Both the position numbers and the translations under genes were made by a program. Below the pieces are notes generated by a model that was given only the letters and a program-made list of their open reading frames with translations, ran no database searches and was not told the origin of the DNA. Below, piece after piece: positions 37,779-49,878 of a stretch of DNA of 64,000 nt (its first letter is position 1; every line of letters begins with the position of its first letter). This DNA comes from Aaosphaeria pasadenensis (lineage: Eukaryota > Ascomycota > Dothideomycetes > Pleosporales): contig JAKLMB010000025.1 of the NCBI GenBank assembly GCA_022813625.1, positions 558,001 to 622,000 on the forward strand. Reading direction: 5' to 3'.

Positions 37779-40700
37779 ATGACGACCGATCCTATCGACC
37801 CGCGGCTTCACTACCCTTCCTCCCTGCCACCGCGCACTCTTCCGCAGTCCTATCCGACCAACTCTGCTGCACTTCAAAGTGCTGCCACCGCCGCCCAACA
37901 ACCTTACTACAACCTCCCCACCAGCGCGCATCCACCTCCCCCGCAACTTTCTCATTCGTCGCCGAGCAATCTCGATCCCGCCCTCGGGCAGACCTCCCCA
38001 ACAGTCAACGGTGGCACACCGGACAATCATGATGATGGCGGACACAATATCGAGCGCGATGGGTTAGTCAACAATACGGAATGCAGTCAGAGCTCGCGCA
38101 AGCTTCATCTGCCCATCCTTGCTTGCTTGCTCGTTTGTTGTTGAGCGTGCTCTTCCACGCAGTCACAACATCGACCAAAAATAGGTCTCTCCAAAAGAGA
38201 GCCGAGTTCAATGGCAGATGATAGCGTGCACTGAAAACCGCATTTCCCCGAATTGGATTGCCCAAACCGACACTGACAATGGTTAGGAGTCATGACGAAC
38301 ACCCGGTGGGGATGTCCTCCACTGACATGAAGCGTCCGCGCGCATGCGACTCCTGTAGAGGCTTAAAGGTGAGGTCCATTGTTGCTTCTAGGGAAATCAC
38401 CCGCTGAGCAATTGACTGCGTAGGTTCGTTGCGACCAGGAAAGACCTGACCGGTCATGTCGACGGTGCGCAAAGGCCAACCGGCCTTGGTTCGTATCCCA
38501 TCAATGTCGTATCGTGATTACAGCTGAGTGACATAGTATCACCACGCCACCGACGCGAAAACGGCAGAAGAAGGCAGATAGCCGTGTTGCCGAGCTGGAG
38601 CGCAAGATTGATGCACTAACAGCCACTCTGCACGCTCAGAAGGCCGGAGTGCCCGACGGGCCGCCGTCAATATCCTACATCGGAAACCTGCCGCAGCCTG
38701 AGGATAATAGCAGCACGTTTGAGACGCGCGAGGCACAGTATAGGTTCGGATCCATCAATCATGACTGGAGCAGTGGGGCGGTTGGCCAGTATCCTGATCC
38801 ACCCCCGGGCTATGGACCAGCTCAAGCTGCCCAAAGGGGCCCAGAACCTAAGCGACGAAAGCTGGATGATGACAGGAACAATCACGCAGTAAGCGCCCCC
38901 GAAGAGGTTTATTCCACTGTAAGTCTCACTCCCTGACATACGCCGCAGACGATACCAGAAGACATGGATGCCATCCATCGTGATTTAGCGGAACATCCTG
39001 AAATGAAACGTACCAATAAGAAGGGAATACAGGCAGACCACTCCTACATTAGCAACCTCATCGATACGCTTGTGAGGCCTGACGTTGCGGAGCGAATATT
39101 CTATCGATACGTCAATGAGATCTGTCCACATTTCCCCGCAGTTCCAATGGCACCTGGAACGACAGCACGCGATATTCGTGAGAAAAAGCCAGTGTTATTC
39201 TTGGCAATACTTGCAGGATCCTCTCACGGAAGTGCTGAGCAGCTGGTCTCGCAAGATGTGCAACGAGAGCTTATGCAAATGCTCAAAGACCAGCTCGCCG
39301 ATATCATCTGGCGCAATGGCGAGAAATCCTTGGAGATTGTCCAAGCGTTGCAGTTAGGCGTATTATGGTACACTCTATACTTCACTTAATGTTCTCACAG
39401 CATCTCTAACGCGCGAGCAGGTACCGACCGCCAGTACATTACGAGCAGCATAACTTCTATATGATGGTTAATTGCGCAGCAGTCATGGCACTTGACCTAG
39501 GCTTAGGGCGACAGCCGACTCCGAATGTGATGAAGTTACCCGTTGGACCTTTTCGCCGGTGCAATCCGAATGCTGCAAGTATTGAGTCACGGCGAACATT
39601 CCTTGTTTGCTACTACCTCTGCATGAGTATCACCATGGTCCTTCGCAGACCGATCTTATTGCGCTGGACCAAGTACATGGACGAGAGTGTGAAGATGCTC
39701 GAAACATCTCCCGATGCCCTTCCGTCCGACAAATTGCTCGTTCAGCACGTAAAGATGGCCCACATTGGTGAGGACATATCCGTGTCTTTTAGTATGGACG
39801 ATCCTTCGGCCGAGGTCTCCATTTCTGAGCCGAAAGTCATCTATGCGTTGCGACGTTTCGAGGCAGATCTAAAACAATTGAGAGATGAGAACGCGCAATT
39901 CCCAGATGTTGATCGTGAGTCCCTAGCCCCGCTGGTTTTTGTTATCGCTGACTTCCCGAAGCTGCTCTACGACTCGCTGAGCACGTAACAAACCTCTATA
40001 TCCATGAAATTGCGCTGCATCACAACCAAAGTCCAGCAGACTTCCAGCCCCCTTTCCCGTCGGAAACACTGCAATCTGCGGTTGGCAAGGATGCAATCGG
40101 TCCCGCCCACATTAGCGCTCTGGGCGAATGTCTTACTGCAACCCATGGGATTTTGGATACTATTCTTAGTGTTCCCCTCGAAATCCTTCTGACTCTTCCC
40201 GTGATATTTTGTGAGTGTTGTACTCGTAATTTTCTCGATCGCTCGAGACTGATTCATATGTACAGGTGTCCGCGCTATATATGCGATCGTGTGCTTGATG
40301 AAGATGTGGGTGTCGGTCAATAGCCCCGGAGAAGTCGGCATCATTATCAAGCAAGAGCATCTCGGTATCGAGTCATACACGGAGCGCCTCGTCGCCATGT
40401 TCAACGCCATCGTGATACGTGACGCGCAGAGCCCGCATGGCAAGTTTTTCTTTGTTGCTAAGCGACTGCAAGAACGGTTTGCTCAGATCAAAGAGGGTAC
40501 AAGCAGGACAGAGGCTGAAAATAGAGACGATTCGCGTCGGGCGGCAGCAAAGACAGAAGCCAACTCGCATCCCAAGCAGGATTCAACCAACCAGACACCA
40601 TTGCATCTTCTTTCCGAAGTCGCCATGGGGAGCGGCAATCCCCCAGTGGCTCAATCACAGCAGGCAGCAGGCCCTCCCAACCAGCCGCAGGCTCAGCAGC

Positions 40701-40909
40701 TACCGCCAGGGTGGTATGATATAGGGTTGACGCAGCAATCCGGTGCGATGGAGATACCCCAAAGTGGGTTTGACTCCAGCTTTGATATTGCGCAATTTGA
40801 CTTCGGTATGGGCAGCGATGCAGACTTGTCGGCTTTATTCATCCCGGATGCCGCGCTCTGGAACTTTGGAACAGTGCAGACTGGGACGTATACTGGCGCT
40901 TCTTTTTAA
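37779..40909 (+). CDS. Zn2Cys6 transcription factor with fungal_trans domain
   Basis: Eight exons (37779-38062, 38287-38368, 38424-38488, 38537-38918, 38949-39367, 39421-39914, 39962-40210, 40266-40909) join to 872 residues. The zinc cluster is assembled from three exons: ACDSCRGLK, VRCDQERPDRSCRRCAKANRP and the Cys formed across the third intron (Cys115, 118, 125, 134, 137, 144). A basic RKRQKK and a coiled-coil-like VAELERKIDALTATL follow. The middle region contains LGVLWYRPP and MVNCAAVMALDLGLGRQ, typical of fungal_trans proteins, and the C-terminus is Gln/Pro/Asp-rich. The first intron (224 nt) is much longer than the others (30-60 nt). A second, mutually exclusive 47-nt GT-AG intron at 39985-40031 would give a protein of the same length (see findings). 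Targets are unknown. Confidence 0.9.
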
Positions 40910-42845
40910 ATGCCTGACCGAAAGATCTAATGTATCATATAATATCCCTGTCCTAAAAACGCTGCGTTCGTAGTGGATTCGGACCGCTGGTGATGGGTAT
41001 GTACTAGTAAATGGGCCCGTTCACTGTGCATAGTCTTTGATTGCACCGAAATGGAACCAATGGTGCTAGGTAATCATTCAGATCTTTCCTTCCCCGTCAT
41101 GGCTTTCTGTTCCTAGTTCTGAACCGCTCACAGCCAGCAAGTGAACCTCAAGGAAATATGCTAGATAGCCGTTGTGATCCATCTTAATGCTATCTGACTC
41201 CCTTCACTGCATCAAAACTTATGGATATCGGTATGGGCGCAATTGATTTTGAGTCCATAACAAAGTATTCATAGGAAGATATATCTTTCATATTCCGAAA
41301 TATTGACACTCTTTGTTGGTATCGTGATGGCTGTATCCGCCACTGAATCTTGATAATATAAGTAAAGCCTGTAGTACAGTTGTTTGCAAATACATACGAG
41401 GGGTTCTTTTGAGGTTCCACTTTCACTTTGTGCATGAACTATGAGCGATGGGGGCGGATTCTGCATAGTGGACTCTTGGCTTTGGAGTCTATGGTCTCCG
41501 GCGTATGGGTTACTATGCAGTGTACGGTGTACTCATTACTCTATAGTGCATAGACAAGATCATATCGTTGGATTGGGGTGGCGAGGTAAGGGGGTGGTTG
41601 GTCGAACGTCCTATCACTATGGTAGTGAGGATGAAAGTTGAATAATGTTTGTTGGTTAGTTAGAAGACTACGGGTTGATTACTTCCAAACTGTAGGTACC
41701 TATATGAATACAAAAAGGACAGCAACACAAATATCTAAAAGAGGGAGAAGGTAGGTACTGTGGTTTCCTTTCTGGTTGTTTTCCCCGAACGACGGAAGCA
41801 CCTTCATCATTCAACTTCTTAAATACTCTGGGTAGAGTGTATTGTAGCCAGTAAACAGTCTTCAAATATCGTAACCGCGCTGCTGAAGACATAGAATACT
41901 AGCAGGGGGCCAGCCTGAGGTGCCAGTCCTCTGTATGTTGATTCAATAATCCACAGAAAGAGGACATACAAAGCTGATCTACAGTTGGACTCTCGTGTAA
42001 TTTGCGATAGGCATAAGCTGTTTTGATTTCTATTAAAAACGGTTTCTGTCTCTCTATCCATGACAAGGTTCAACTTCTCAAGAAAATCCAACGTCAAGTC
42101 ACGTCAAGTTTGGGAATGGCGATAGACTTGGAGCAATTATAGTGTTCATGACCTAATCATGTTGAGCACCGGTGATGTCAATCACAAGAACAAGACCCTA
42201 AGCCGAACAATCCGTTGTTGCCAACGAGGCTGAGAGAAAGAAAATTAAGCCTTTTGGCATGAATCAAGCGGCCCATTATCGATTTGTTTCACTGTTAGCA
42301 GCATGATCTTGGATCACTATTGGGCTCAAATGCAGCAGGGCCCCCAGTGATTTCTCCGATATCCTTCATAATCAAGGCGTGTGCTGGTGGATCCTACAAC
42401 CACAACACAGCACAGAAATTGGTAATGCGATCGGGACAGTCCACTCATCAAATACAATCCCGAAGAGGCACAGAGGTTAATTACAAGAATACTTGGAGGA
42501 GTAGCGGGGGCACAGAATGGACGAATCATAGCCTGCGAGTGTAGCAAGAAGATGTGGCGGTGCGTCGTCATTCATTCGGAACTGGGCGGGACTGCGCCCG
42601 GAATCCGGCACCAGGCGACGTCACCACACTGCCACATTTCCATGATCTGGTTTATTGGTTCACGAGTAGTTCCAAGGTCACGACTGTGACTAAATAAAGA
42701 GGCATGCTCCGCGCCGAATATTATACTTCTATATCTATCTTCAAATACACAAACAAACAAACTATCAACCACTCCAACTCTCTCTCCAACTCTCGCAGAC
42801 GAATCCCAAGGCCTCCCTTGAACAACTAGACCAACAATCGCAAAC
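40910..42845. other. Intergenic region with decayed repeat
   Basis: No gene could be supported. It contains copy B of the dispersed repeat at 41841-41935. The minus-strand frame 41819-42097 that covers it is only a relic. A TAAATAAAG at 42691-42699 is a plausible TATA element for the Pmp3 gene, about 150 bp upstream of its ATG. Confidence 0.5.
41841..41935 (-). repeat. Diverged dispersed repeat, copy B
   Basis: Partner of 25935-26029, in the same orientation. It aligns without gaps over 95 bp, with 19 of 25 differences being transitions. The minus-strand frame shares YRGLA, PLLVF and LLAT with the partner. Confidence 0.65.
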
Positions 42846-43108
42846 ATGTCAAACGGCACATCAAGCACCGTACGTTATGCCCTGAACACTGAATGACAAC
42901 CCAACTTACACTTGCCAAGTCCGATGTCCTTCTCTACTTCCTCGCTATCTTCGTTCCTTTCCTCTCAGTTTTCATGAAGCGTGGCTGTGCAGCCGACCTC
43001 TGGATCAACATCGCTCTCTGCATTCTCGGCTGGATCCCTGGCGTCATCCACGCGTGGTACATCATCAGCAAGTATTCCACGCCAAAGGAGATCCGTCGTA
43101 CATATTAG
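42846..43108 (+). CDS. pmp3: Pmp3/RCI2-type small plasma-membrane proteolipid
   Basis: Two exons (42846-42869, 42920-43108; 50-nt intron with GTACGT donor) encode 70 residues. The family pattern is clear: DVLLYFLAIFVPFLSVFMKRG, a polar turn with CAADLWINI, then LCILGWIPGVIHAWYII, i.e. two membrane helices. The start after CGCAAAC is well placed, and the first exon supplies only eight residues (MSNGTSST). In yeast Pmp3 affects plasma-membrane potential and cation tolerance. Fungal homologues are often strongly expressed under salt stress; a TATA-like TAAATAAAG 150 bp upstream fits an inducible promoter, though this is inference. Confidence 0.95.
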
Positions 43109-45624
43109 ACTACTTGACGGTGTGAACAAAGCAGGGGAGAAGATAGGCACTATGTATGGGTCGAGCAGGCCATCACTATGACGGGACCCCTTCTTCTATT
43201 TTCTTTTACACGCGATGGTACTATTTATATATCCACTATGCTTTCTTTTCTCTTCGGTGTTCCTTTCGCGTCATGAAGGCATACAGGAGCGGTATCGGTG
43301 TTTGGATCTTCGTCATATTTATTACAGTGAGGGATAGTCAAGACGAGAAATAAAATTGAAATCAGCTTCCTAGATTTTTCATTTCTTGTTTCTTATCATA
43401 CGATCTGCCCATAACTTCCTTTAGTACAATTGTACGGTCACATTTGCTAGATCTGGTGCGACAAAGCTTGCCATTTAAACGTGTGCGCAATTGAACATAC
43501 AGAGGAACAACATATTGAGCTCATTCAATTTGGAAGTAGGTAAGCGTGAAGTGACGATTATTGCTGATCTATCAGCCGGAAATCATGGTAAATTGGTTCG
43601 ATTGTTGGACTACTCCATGACTGATACCGTGCCTGTTATTGCCATTCCTGTCACATACTGGTTTTTGTGGGAGATAGTACTGCTAGTGAGTATGACTTTA
43701 CGTTCATTGATACTTGTTGGTATTATTGACGACAATAATAACATCGCGCAATGACCCGCATCATCGTAGACCCGTCAAGCCGCTGGAACTTTAGGTTGGT
43801 CTCCTTTACCGCATGAACTTGTAGCGTCTTCGCTCTGTTCGTATTGCAGTTGGCGGACCGTCAATCGTGCATATACCTTTACATGGTCAGAAACTCCATC
43901 AGGTATTGCATGTTTCGCTAAAATGGCCTCAGTATCCCGTCTTGGATCGAATGTACCGTCGCACACATGGCTACCGAATCCAAAGTATGATCTAAGAACA
44001 TGGATCTGCGCTCGCTGCTTTGTATATGATGCTATAGACTACGCTACTGACATTGATAAGTGTCAATTCTGCGCGCTCTCCTGGCTTGATCTAGAACCCC
44101 AGAGATCCGATGCGCCCAACACTTTGTGGGGAATTACGGTCGCTCTGAACTATGACTATCCGAGACATGATCATCAGAATCAGAGCGAATATCGTGGTTC
44201 AAAGGACCTAAACGACCGAATATGTGCAACTATCTACTAATAGGCATGCAACCGACGTCTAGTACAAGTGAACTTTTCACTATAGAATATAGACACATTT
44301 CCCTCGTCAATATTAAAGCTGCAAAATCCTTGGATAGCAGGAGCACCGATGTCTAGCGCGCGGCATCAGGCTGTCCGCTATACAAATTCATGGTCGCCTA
44401 TACCAACGGAAAGTTTTGGCCCCTGAAGTCATTGCCCAAGTTCGTACTGATTAAGTGCTCGCTCTTCCAAACATCAAATCAAAATACCTAGGTAGTGATC
44501 GCACCATCGTACTCGAAAATTTGTTGCGCCATCCTATTCAAATGGCACTAGGTTGCCAGAGACAATTCAGTTAATAGTTACACCCTTACCACACACACCG
44601 GCAACCTCTTTTGATAATATTCCTATTTTGTATAGAAATTTTACCAGTCGAGGAAAAGTCTCAAGCTCGACCAGACTTAGTATGAATACTCAATGCCAAA
44701 CCAGGTGCAATTCGAATAGAGCAGGAGTGTATGTATAAGACTTATCACACTCCTGTATCCAAATGCATCGTATAGAGAGGGCGACAAGTCAACCTCAAGA
44801 TTTGCTTCAGGGCTACCCTCCGAAGTAGTTCCATTAGTAACTGAGCGTTATACCCACCGAACAAGTAGAAGTTGGGTGTACCGACATGTACTTGTAACGG
44901 TTAGAGGTTAGCATAATTAGTGAAACCCGGGTGCGTACAGTTCCTCGTTTGGGGGGAACTGTTTCTGTTCGGAGGAAACGAGTGACTAAGATTCGGAACA
45001 GATCAAGTTCGAAGAAGGCCATAACTACGAGTAATAGTGAATTGCGAAACAGGTTTTCCTGCATTGCTGCACCAATAATAAACCATTGTGTGGCACGAAG
45101 CGGGCCGATTCCATTTCCTAAGAGGCGGAGCGGCAAGAATAGGAGGCGCATCGCATCACTCGGCAATAGATACCTAGGTATGTACTTGTAATAATACTTG
45201 TGCATTATTCAAGCAAGCTCACGGGGAACATCAGGGGCCCCGGAAAATGAATCGCACTCACTTATTGGATAAACCCTCCAATTCGGGTTGGTCCCCACAT
45301 TGATCAGGTCAACCTCTTAACCTAGTTAACTATTGTGCGCGGCTATGCCTGGTCTAGTCTCCTCCCCCAAAGACTTGGTTGTCGTATTTTCTAAGTGCCG
45401 CGCTTATTCTAAGAGGGAAGCTTTGGAGCCCAATTACGGTCTCTTACAAAGCCTTGGTGGAATGCCGTTGCTTGAGCGTTATTTAGGACATAGCCAAATC
45501 TGGTAATCATTAGCACTCGCGCCACTGTCTTCACCATCAAGTGCAAAACTTCAAATACTTCTCCAGATGGAGATCCCCAGACTGTCTTCACTCCGCTTTT
45601 TCGCTCCACAACTACTCTCCAAAT
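43109..45624. other. Intergenic region around a small uncertain gene
   Basis: Apart from the weakly supported frame at 43923-44240 nothing gene-like is visible. The minus-strand frame 44834-45205 and its plus-strand counterpart at 44931-45191 overlap on opposite strands and show no motifs. The last 100 bp before 45625 are an open leader of the sugar porter without an earlier ATG. Confidence 0.45.
43923..44240 (+). CDS. Small hypothetical protein with a possible zinc ribbon
   Basis: An uninterrupted 105-codon frame with ATG start. It contains WICARC and, 14 residues later, CQFCALSW, giving a Trp-x-Cys-x2-Cys...Cys-x2-Cys arrangement loosely like small zinc-ribbon or RanBP2-type fingers. No other motif, signal peptide or membrane segment is seen. 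It is isolated from other genes, and I do not recognise a family. It may be a real small gene or a chance frame; the four spaced cysteines and two flanking tryptophans are the only argument for coding. Confidence 0.3.
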   Translation: MASVSRLGSNVPSHTWLPNPKYDLRTWICARCFVYDAIDYATDIDKCQFCALSWLDLEPQRSDAPNTLWGITVALNYDYPRHDHQNQSEYRGSKDLNDRICATIY

Positions 45625-47355
45625 ATGTCCGCCCCCGCCGGTACCGTCGAGGAGCCTAAGAAGGCAGAAATCGAGAAAATTGATGCCGTTCTCGATGATT
45701 CTCAACAGATCGCCGCACATGCTACCGACTTTGAGGATCACGACTTGAGTATTTGGCAAACCATTCGCAAAAACCCCTGGGCAACGTTCTGGTCTCTCTA
45801 CGCATGCTGGACCGTTATCCTGCTCGCTTTTGAGAATCAGGCTGGTGGGGCTGTTGTTGGTATTCCGGAATTCCGAAAGGACTTTGGACATGAATACCCA
45901 GTGGGATCAGGGTCCTATGTCGTCCCAGCCAACTGGCAGAGTGCTTTCAGTGGGGCGCCGCTCGCAACGTAGGGCAGAACTCCCGAAACATGGATTTTGA
46001 ATGGCGCAACTAACAAGAAGCAGCCAGATTATCGCGTGTCTGCTCACCGGCCAATTGTCCGATGCAATCGGTCGTCGGTACACTCTCCTGATTGCTCTTA
46101 TCATTGGATTTGCTGGCGTTGCCGTCGAATTTGTAGCTACTACCAACCCGGTATTTTTTGCAGGAAAGTTGGTCAATGGAGTATCCATAGGTATCCTCTC
46201 TACCATGATGATAGGATATGTTGGCGAGATTGCACCATTAAAGCTTCGTGGTATCCTTACCTGCTGCATTGGTGTAGCATACGGTGTCGGCCCTCTCACT
46301 GCATTCATCATCATCAACTACACTGGCAGTGTCGAGAGCCGCTGGGCATATCGAACCATCTTTTGCTCGCAATGGGGATTCGCAGCCGTGGCCCTGATTC
46401 TTTGGCCTTTTATGCCTGAGTAAGCTGCTTGCCCACAAGGCTAATGTAACTGCATGATCTAACAGTTTTTAGGTCGCCTTACTGGTTGATTATGAAGGGC
46501 AAGAATGATCGTGCTCTGAAGAGTTTGAACAAGCTGGGCTACAAGGATGAGCGCGGCGAGCAGCGTCTTGCTCTCATCCAGGTTACTCTCGAGGAAGTTA
46601 AGAAGGAAACCGAAGGAGTCACTTACGCTGAATGTTTCCGACGGTCCAACCTTCGTCGTACTATTGTCGCCATCATGCCCTTGACCATCCAAGCCTTTTC
46701 TGGTATTTCTTTTGTTGCGGGCTACTTCACCTACTATCTACAACTTGCGGGGTACCCTACAGATCAAAGTTTCAGGATCCAGATTGCCCAGCCTGTATTG
46801 TCTATTGTCGGCAATCTCATGGCGGCCGCTGTTGTTGATAAAGTAGGACGCCGGGATTTGACCTTGTATGGTCTTATAATCTTGACCGCCTTCCTTTTGA
46901 TTACGGGAGGTCTTGGAACCAACACAACAGACCAGGGAATGATCAAGGGAACCGTCGCATTCATCCTCATCTACAGCTGGTGGTACAATGTTGCTCTCGG
47001 CAGCAGCAGTTTTTCCATCTTGACCGAAGTTCCGACCTCGCGCCTCCGCTACAAGACGGTTGCTCTCGGCCTTGCCTGTGCCGCGTGCGTTAACGTCATG
47101 TGGCAATTCACCATTCCCTACATGTTCAACCCTGACCAGGCCAATCTCGGGGCCAAGATTGCTTTCATTTTCGGCGGGCTCTGCCTGATTTGCATCGCTT
47201 ACTTATGGTTCTATCAGGTAGAGACGGCGGGAAGAAGCTATCAGGAATTAGATGAGATGTTTGCGAAGAAGATTCCGGCGAGGCAGTTCAAGCACTACAA
47301 GACCGATGTGCAGATGCAAAACGAAGTTGCTGCTGGCGCAATGCAGAAAGCGTAA
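45625..47355 (+). CDS. MFS sugar porter (hexose / alpha-glucoside permease type)
   Basis: Three exons (45625-45968, 46024-46419, 46473-47355; introns 55 and 53 nt) give 540 residues with twelve predicted helices. Family marks are GQLSDAIGRR after helix 2, PESPYWLI at the start of the central loop (made across intron 2), VDKVGRRDLTLYG in the second half, and a C-terminal VETAGRSYQELDEMFAKKIPARQF like fungal maltose/alpha-glucoside permeases. The normal PESPRWL is PESPYWL here. The N-terminal 60 residues are acidic and cytosolic. It should import a mono- or disaccharide by proton symport; the substrate is not readable. It is followed in the same direction by the DUF1593 protein, so joint use of a glycosidic substrate is possible. 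Confidence 0.93.
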
Positions 47356-48372
47356 GACAGATCTGATACAAAATAGTGGAAAGGACACAATGGTAGGAAG
47401 TTCTAAAGTTTATGAAGAAATAGAAGTCGTGGAGCATTGTTCTTTCTTGAAAACAAGCTCTTTCTGGGTCTGAAAATTGAATTTCAATGTAATGTCGTGG
47501 TGAGTTACGACAAATGAGATACCGTGTATATAGTCTGCACCCAGCGTAAAAATGTCACATGCCAACTTATGGCCTAGGAAGTTGTGTTGCGGTTTAGAGC
47601 AACGTCGTTGATGGTGAACCAAGCACAACAGTCTCTAAGACCAAAACTGTGTAGTGTAATATGGCGGAAGTAACTCATATGAGCATGCTTGTAAAACATC
47701 TGAACGGCTGCAATTCTGAACCGAGGCAAATTGACTCGTCATATGAGCACAGAACGATAGAGGACTGAAGACGAGTCGAAGATGAATTAGTTACCTGTAC
47801 CTAGGCACCCACTGAATTAGGTCTTCATAGTAATACTTTACTGTTCGTACAGGGCACTTGTAGTGTGCACTAATTATTAATTACGAGTATAAGGGCCGGC
47901 GCGTTTTCGGGATTGACAAGAAGAAGTTAGCACAAGCACGAATAGAATGATGATGGACGAAAACCCCATCTGTCCCCCCGTCTCGTGTTTCCCCATACGG
48001 AATCGTGAGGAACGAACTCTCGGTACGTGTACATTATTGGGTACGAATAATAGAGTCTTTATAATTATGCAGGTACTGCATTTGGTAACATTTCCCCAAA
48101 GTGAGTGCCTAAGATACCCCGATTAGACCACCATCTCCATCCCCACCTCCTCGCTCGCCTATTTTCCATCCAAGACCCGCTTTCTGGTGGTGGAAGCACC
48201 TCTCGCAAAACGCGCAATCCTTTCTGATAGGAATCTTGGCCTTTATGAGTATTTCCCTACAATAGCTAGCTACATAGCATTGGAAAATATCATTCCTCAA
48301 TCTGCGTGCTTCATTTCATCGTACAGTGCCTCCAGTCATACATCCGCTCATCCGTTCACGTCAATCATCACC
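47356..48372. other. Intergenic region upstream of the DUF1593 gene
   Basis: No gene is seen. The frame is open from about 48187 into the DUF1593 gene, but no ATG precedes 48373. AT-rich words occur at 47860-47890 and 48050-48070 (TATAATTATG). Confidence 0.5.
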
Positions 48373-49878
48373 ATGGCGGAGACCGTTAACTCATATCCCA
48401 CAAAACCGCGAGTTTTCATTCTCACTGACATCACCAACGAACCTGATGATTCTCAGTCTTTCTGTCGCTACCTGACATACTCAAATCAATTCGACACTGA
48501 AGGTATCGTACCTACAACATCAACGTGGTTGCGTCATAGAGTCGCACCCGAAGGCGTCCATGACATTATAGACGGCTACGCACAAGTGGTTGATAATCTC
48601 AACGCACACGTGCACCCCAGCAATCCCTATCCATCTCCAGAATCCCTTCGCAGTATTGTAAAGGCTGGCTCTCCCGTTTACGGCATGGAGGCAGTTGGGG
48701 ACGACATTCCCCTAAGCGAAGGTTCTGAGTTGCTCCTCCAGCGCTTGGAAGCCAATGACCCACGGCCCCTGTGGGTAATCGTTTGGGGTGGCACAAATGT
48801 TTTAGCCTCTGTTCTTCACCGCATCCGAAATAAGCCTCAGGCTGCCGACATTCGCTCAAAACTTCGCGTATACACCATCTCTGACCAGGACGACTCGGGA
48901 GCCTGGATTCGTCAACAATGGCCCGAGATTTTTTACATCTGCAGTGTTCATGGTTGGAATCAGTACTACTCGGCCGCCTGGATTGGAATATCGGGTGACG
49001 TCCCTGAAGACAGAGGAGGTGCTGATCGCTCTACGGTGACACCGGAATGGATTAAGAAGAACTTCCAGATCGGTCCATTAGGTGTAAAATACCCGGACGT
49101 TATGTACGCGATGGAAGGTGACACACCAACCTTCCTCTACCTTATCCAGAACGGGCTTGGGAACCCCGAGGAGCCAAGCTGGGGAAGCTGGGGAGGGAGA
49201 TACACACCTGTCAACGTTAGCCACAGAGGCACACCTTCAAGGGGACACTTTGCAGACTGTGGTGACGAAGTCATTGGACTGAATGGACAGAAGTTTGCAA
49301 ACTCTCGAGCCACCGTGTGGCGATGGAGAAACACCTTCCAGAGCGATTTCGCGGCACGAATGCAGTGGACATTGACTAGCGACTTTAGCAAGGTTAACCA
49401 TGCGCCAGTAATTGAAGTCAACGGGGAAAAGGGGCTTGGGCCGACCTTCATCGATGTCAACGCCGGATCCTCGATCACATTTGACGCGAGCAACACTTAC
49501 GACCCCGATGGTGATGATTTGACGTTCAAATGGTGGCAATACAAGGAACCAAGCGCAGTCCAGACAGGGCATAGCTGGGAAGTGACTGTTCTTGACCTGA
49601 AAGTAACCGAAAGCGGCATGAAGTTGGACGTCGAGATACCGGAGGCAGAAAAGACTTGTGCGGTTGTGCGCTCGACGCCACCAAGGCTGATGAAGAGGGG
49701 ACCGCCGCTTCACATCATTCTTGAAGTTTCGGACAATGGAGCTCCTCAACTGACTTCGTACCGAAGAATTGTCATCACACCTATTAATGATAGAGCTGGT
49801 GAAGATGGTAAGCTTTTGAGGAGCTACGAGCTTTTGAGGGGTGGGGTGTCTAATTGGGGCACATTTCAAGAACTTTAG
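48373..49878 (+). CDS. DUF1593 nucleoside-hydrolase-like protein with C-terminal Ig-like domain
   Basis: A single exon of 501 residues; the start ATG lies in CACCATGG, an excellent context. Residues about 12-330 match the DUF1593 (Sde182 NH-like, PF07632) fold: RVFILTDITNEPDDSQS near the N-terminus holds the Asp cluster that corresponds to the metal site of nucleoside hydrolases, followed by WVIVWGGTNVLA and a WGSWGGRY stretch. The C-terminal part with DPDGDDLTFKWWQYKE is an Ig-like, cadherin-type domain. Related bacterial proteins come from polysaccharide-degrading loci; the reaction is not established. No signal peptide is present, although many relatives are secreted. It lies downstream of a sugar porter and tail-to-tail with an MFS gene (148 bp). 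The last 25 residues after a GTAAGC at 49808 look unlike the family and might be an unspliced intron. Confidence 0.9.
   Translation: MAETVNSYPTKPRVFILTDITNEPDDSQSFCRYLTYSNQFDTEGIVPTTSTWLRHRVAPEGVHDIIDGYAQVVDNLNAHVHPSNPYPSPESLRSIVKAGSPVYGMEAVGDDIPLSEGSELLLQRLEANDPRPLWVIVWGGTNVLASVLHRIRNKPQAADIRSKLRVYTISDQDDSGAWIRQQWPEIFYICSVHGWNQYYSAAWIGISGDVPEDRGGADRSTVTPEWIKKNFQIGPLGVKYPDVMYAMEGDTPTFLYLIQNGLGNPEEPSWGSWGGRYTPVNVSHRGTPSRGHFADCGDEVIGLNGQKFANSRATVWRWRNTFQSDFAARMQWTLTSDFSKVNHAPVIEVNGEKGLGPTFIDVNAGSSITFDASNTYDPDGDDLTFKWWQYKEPSAVQTGHSWEVTVLDLKVTESGMKLDVEIPEAEKTCAVVRSTPPRLMKRGPPLHIILEVSDNGAPQLTSYRRIVITPINDRAGEDGKLLRSYELLRGGVSNWGTFQEL

Noticed and set aside
39935..40040. Apparent frameshift with an in-frame stop (TAA at 39986) inside the Zn2Cys6 regulator, suggesting a pseudogene
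   Set aside because: A GTGAGT...AAG intron at 39915-39961 restores an uninterrupted frame through the conserved LYIHEIALH segment, so no frameshift is needed.
44834..45205. 123-codon hydrophobic minus-strand frame
   Set aside because: Mirrors a plus-strand frame at the same place; no family signature, start context poor.
48187..48372. N-terminal extension of the DUF1593 protein
   Set aside because: The frame is open but has no ATG before 48373, which lies in an excellent start context.
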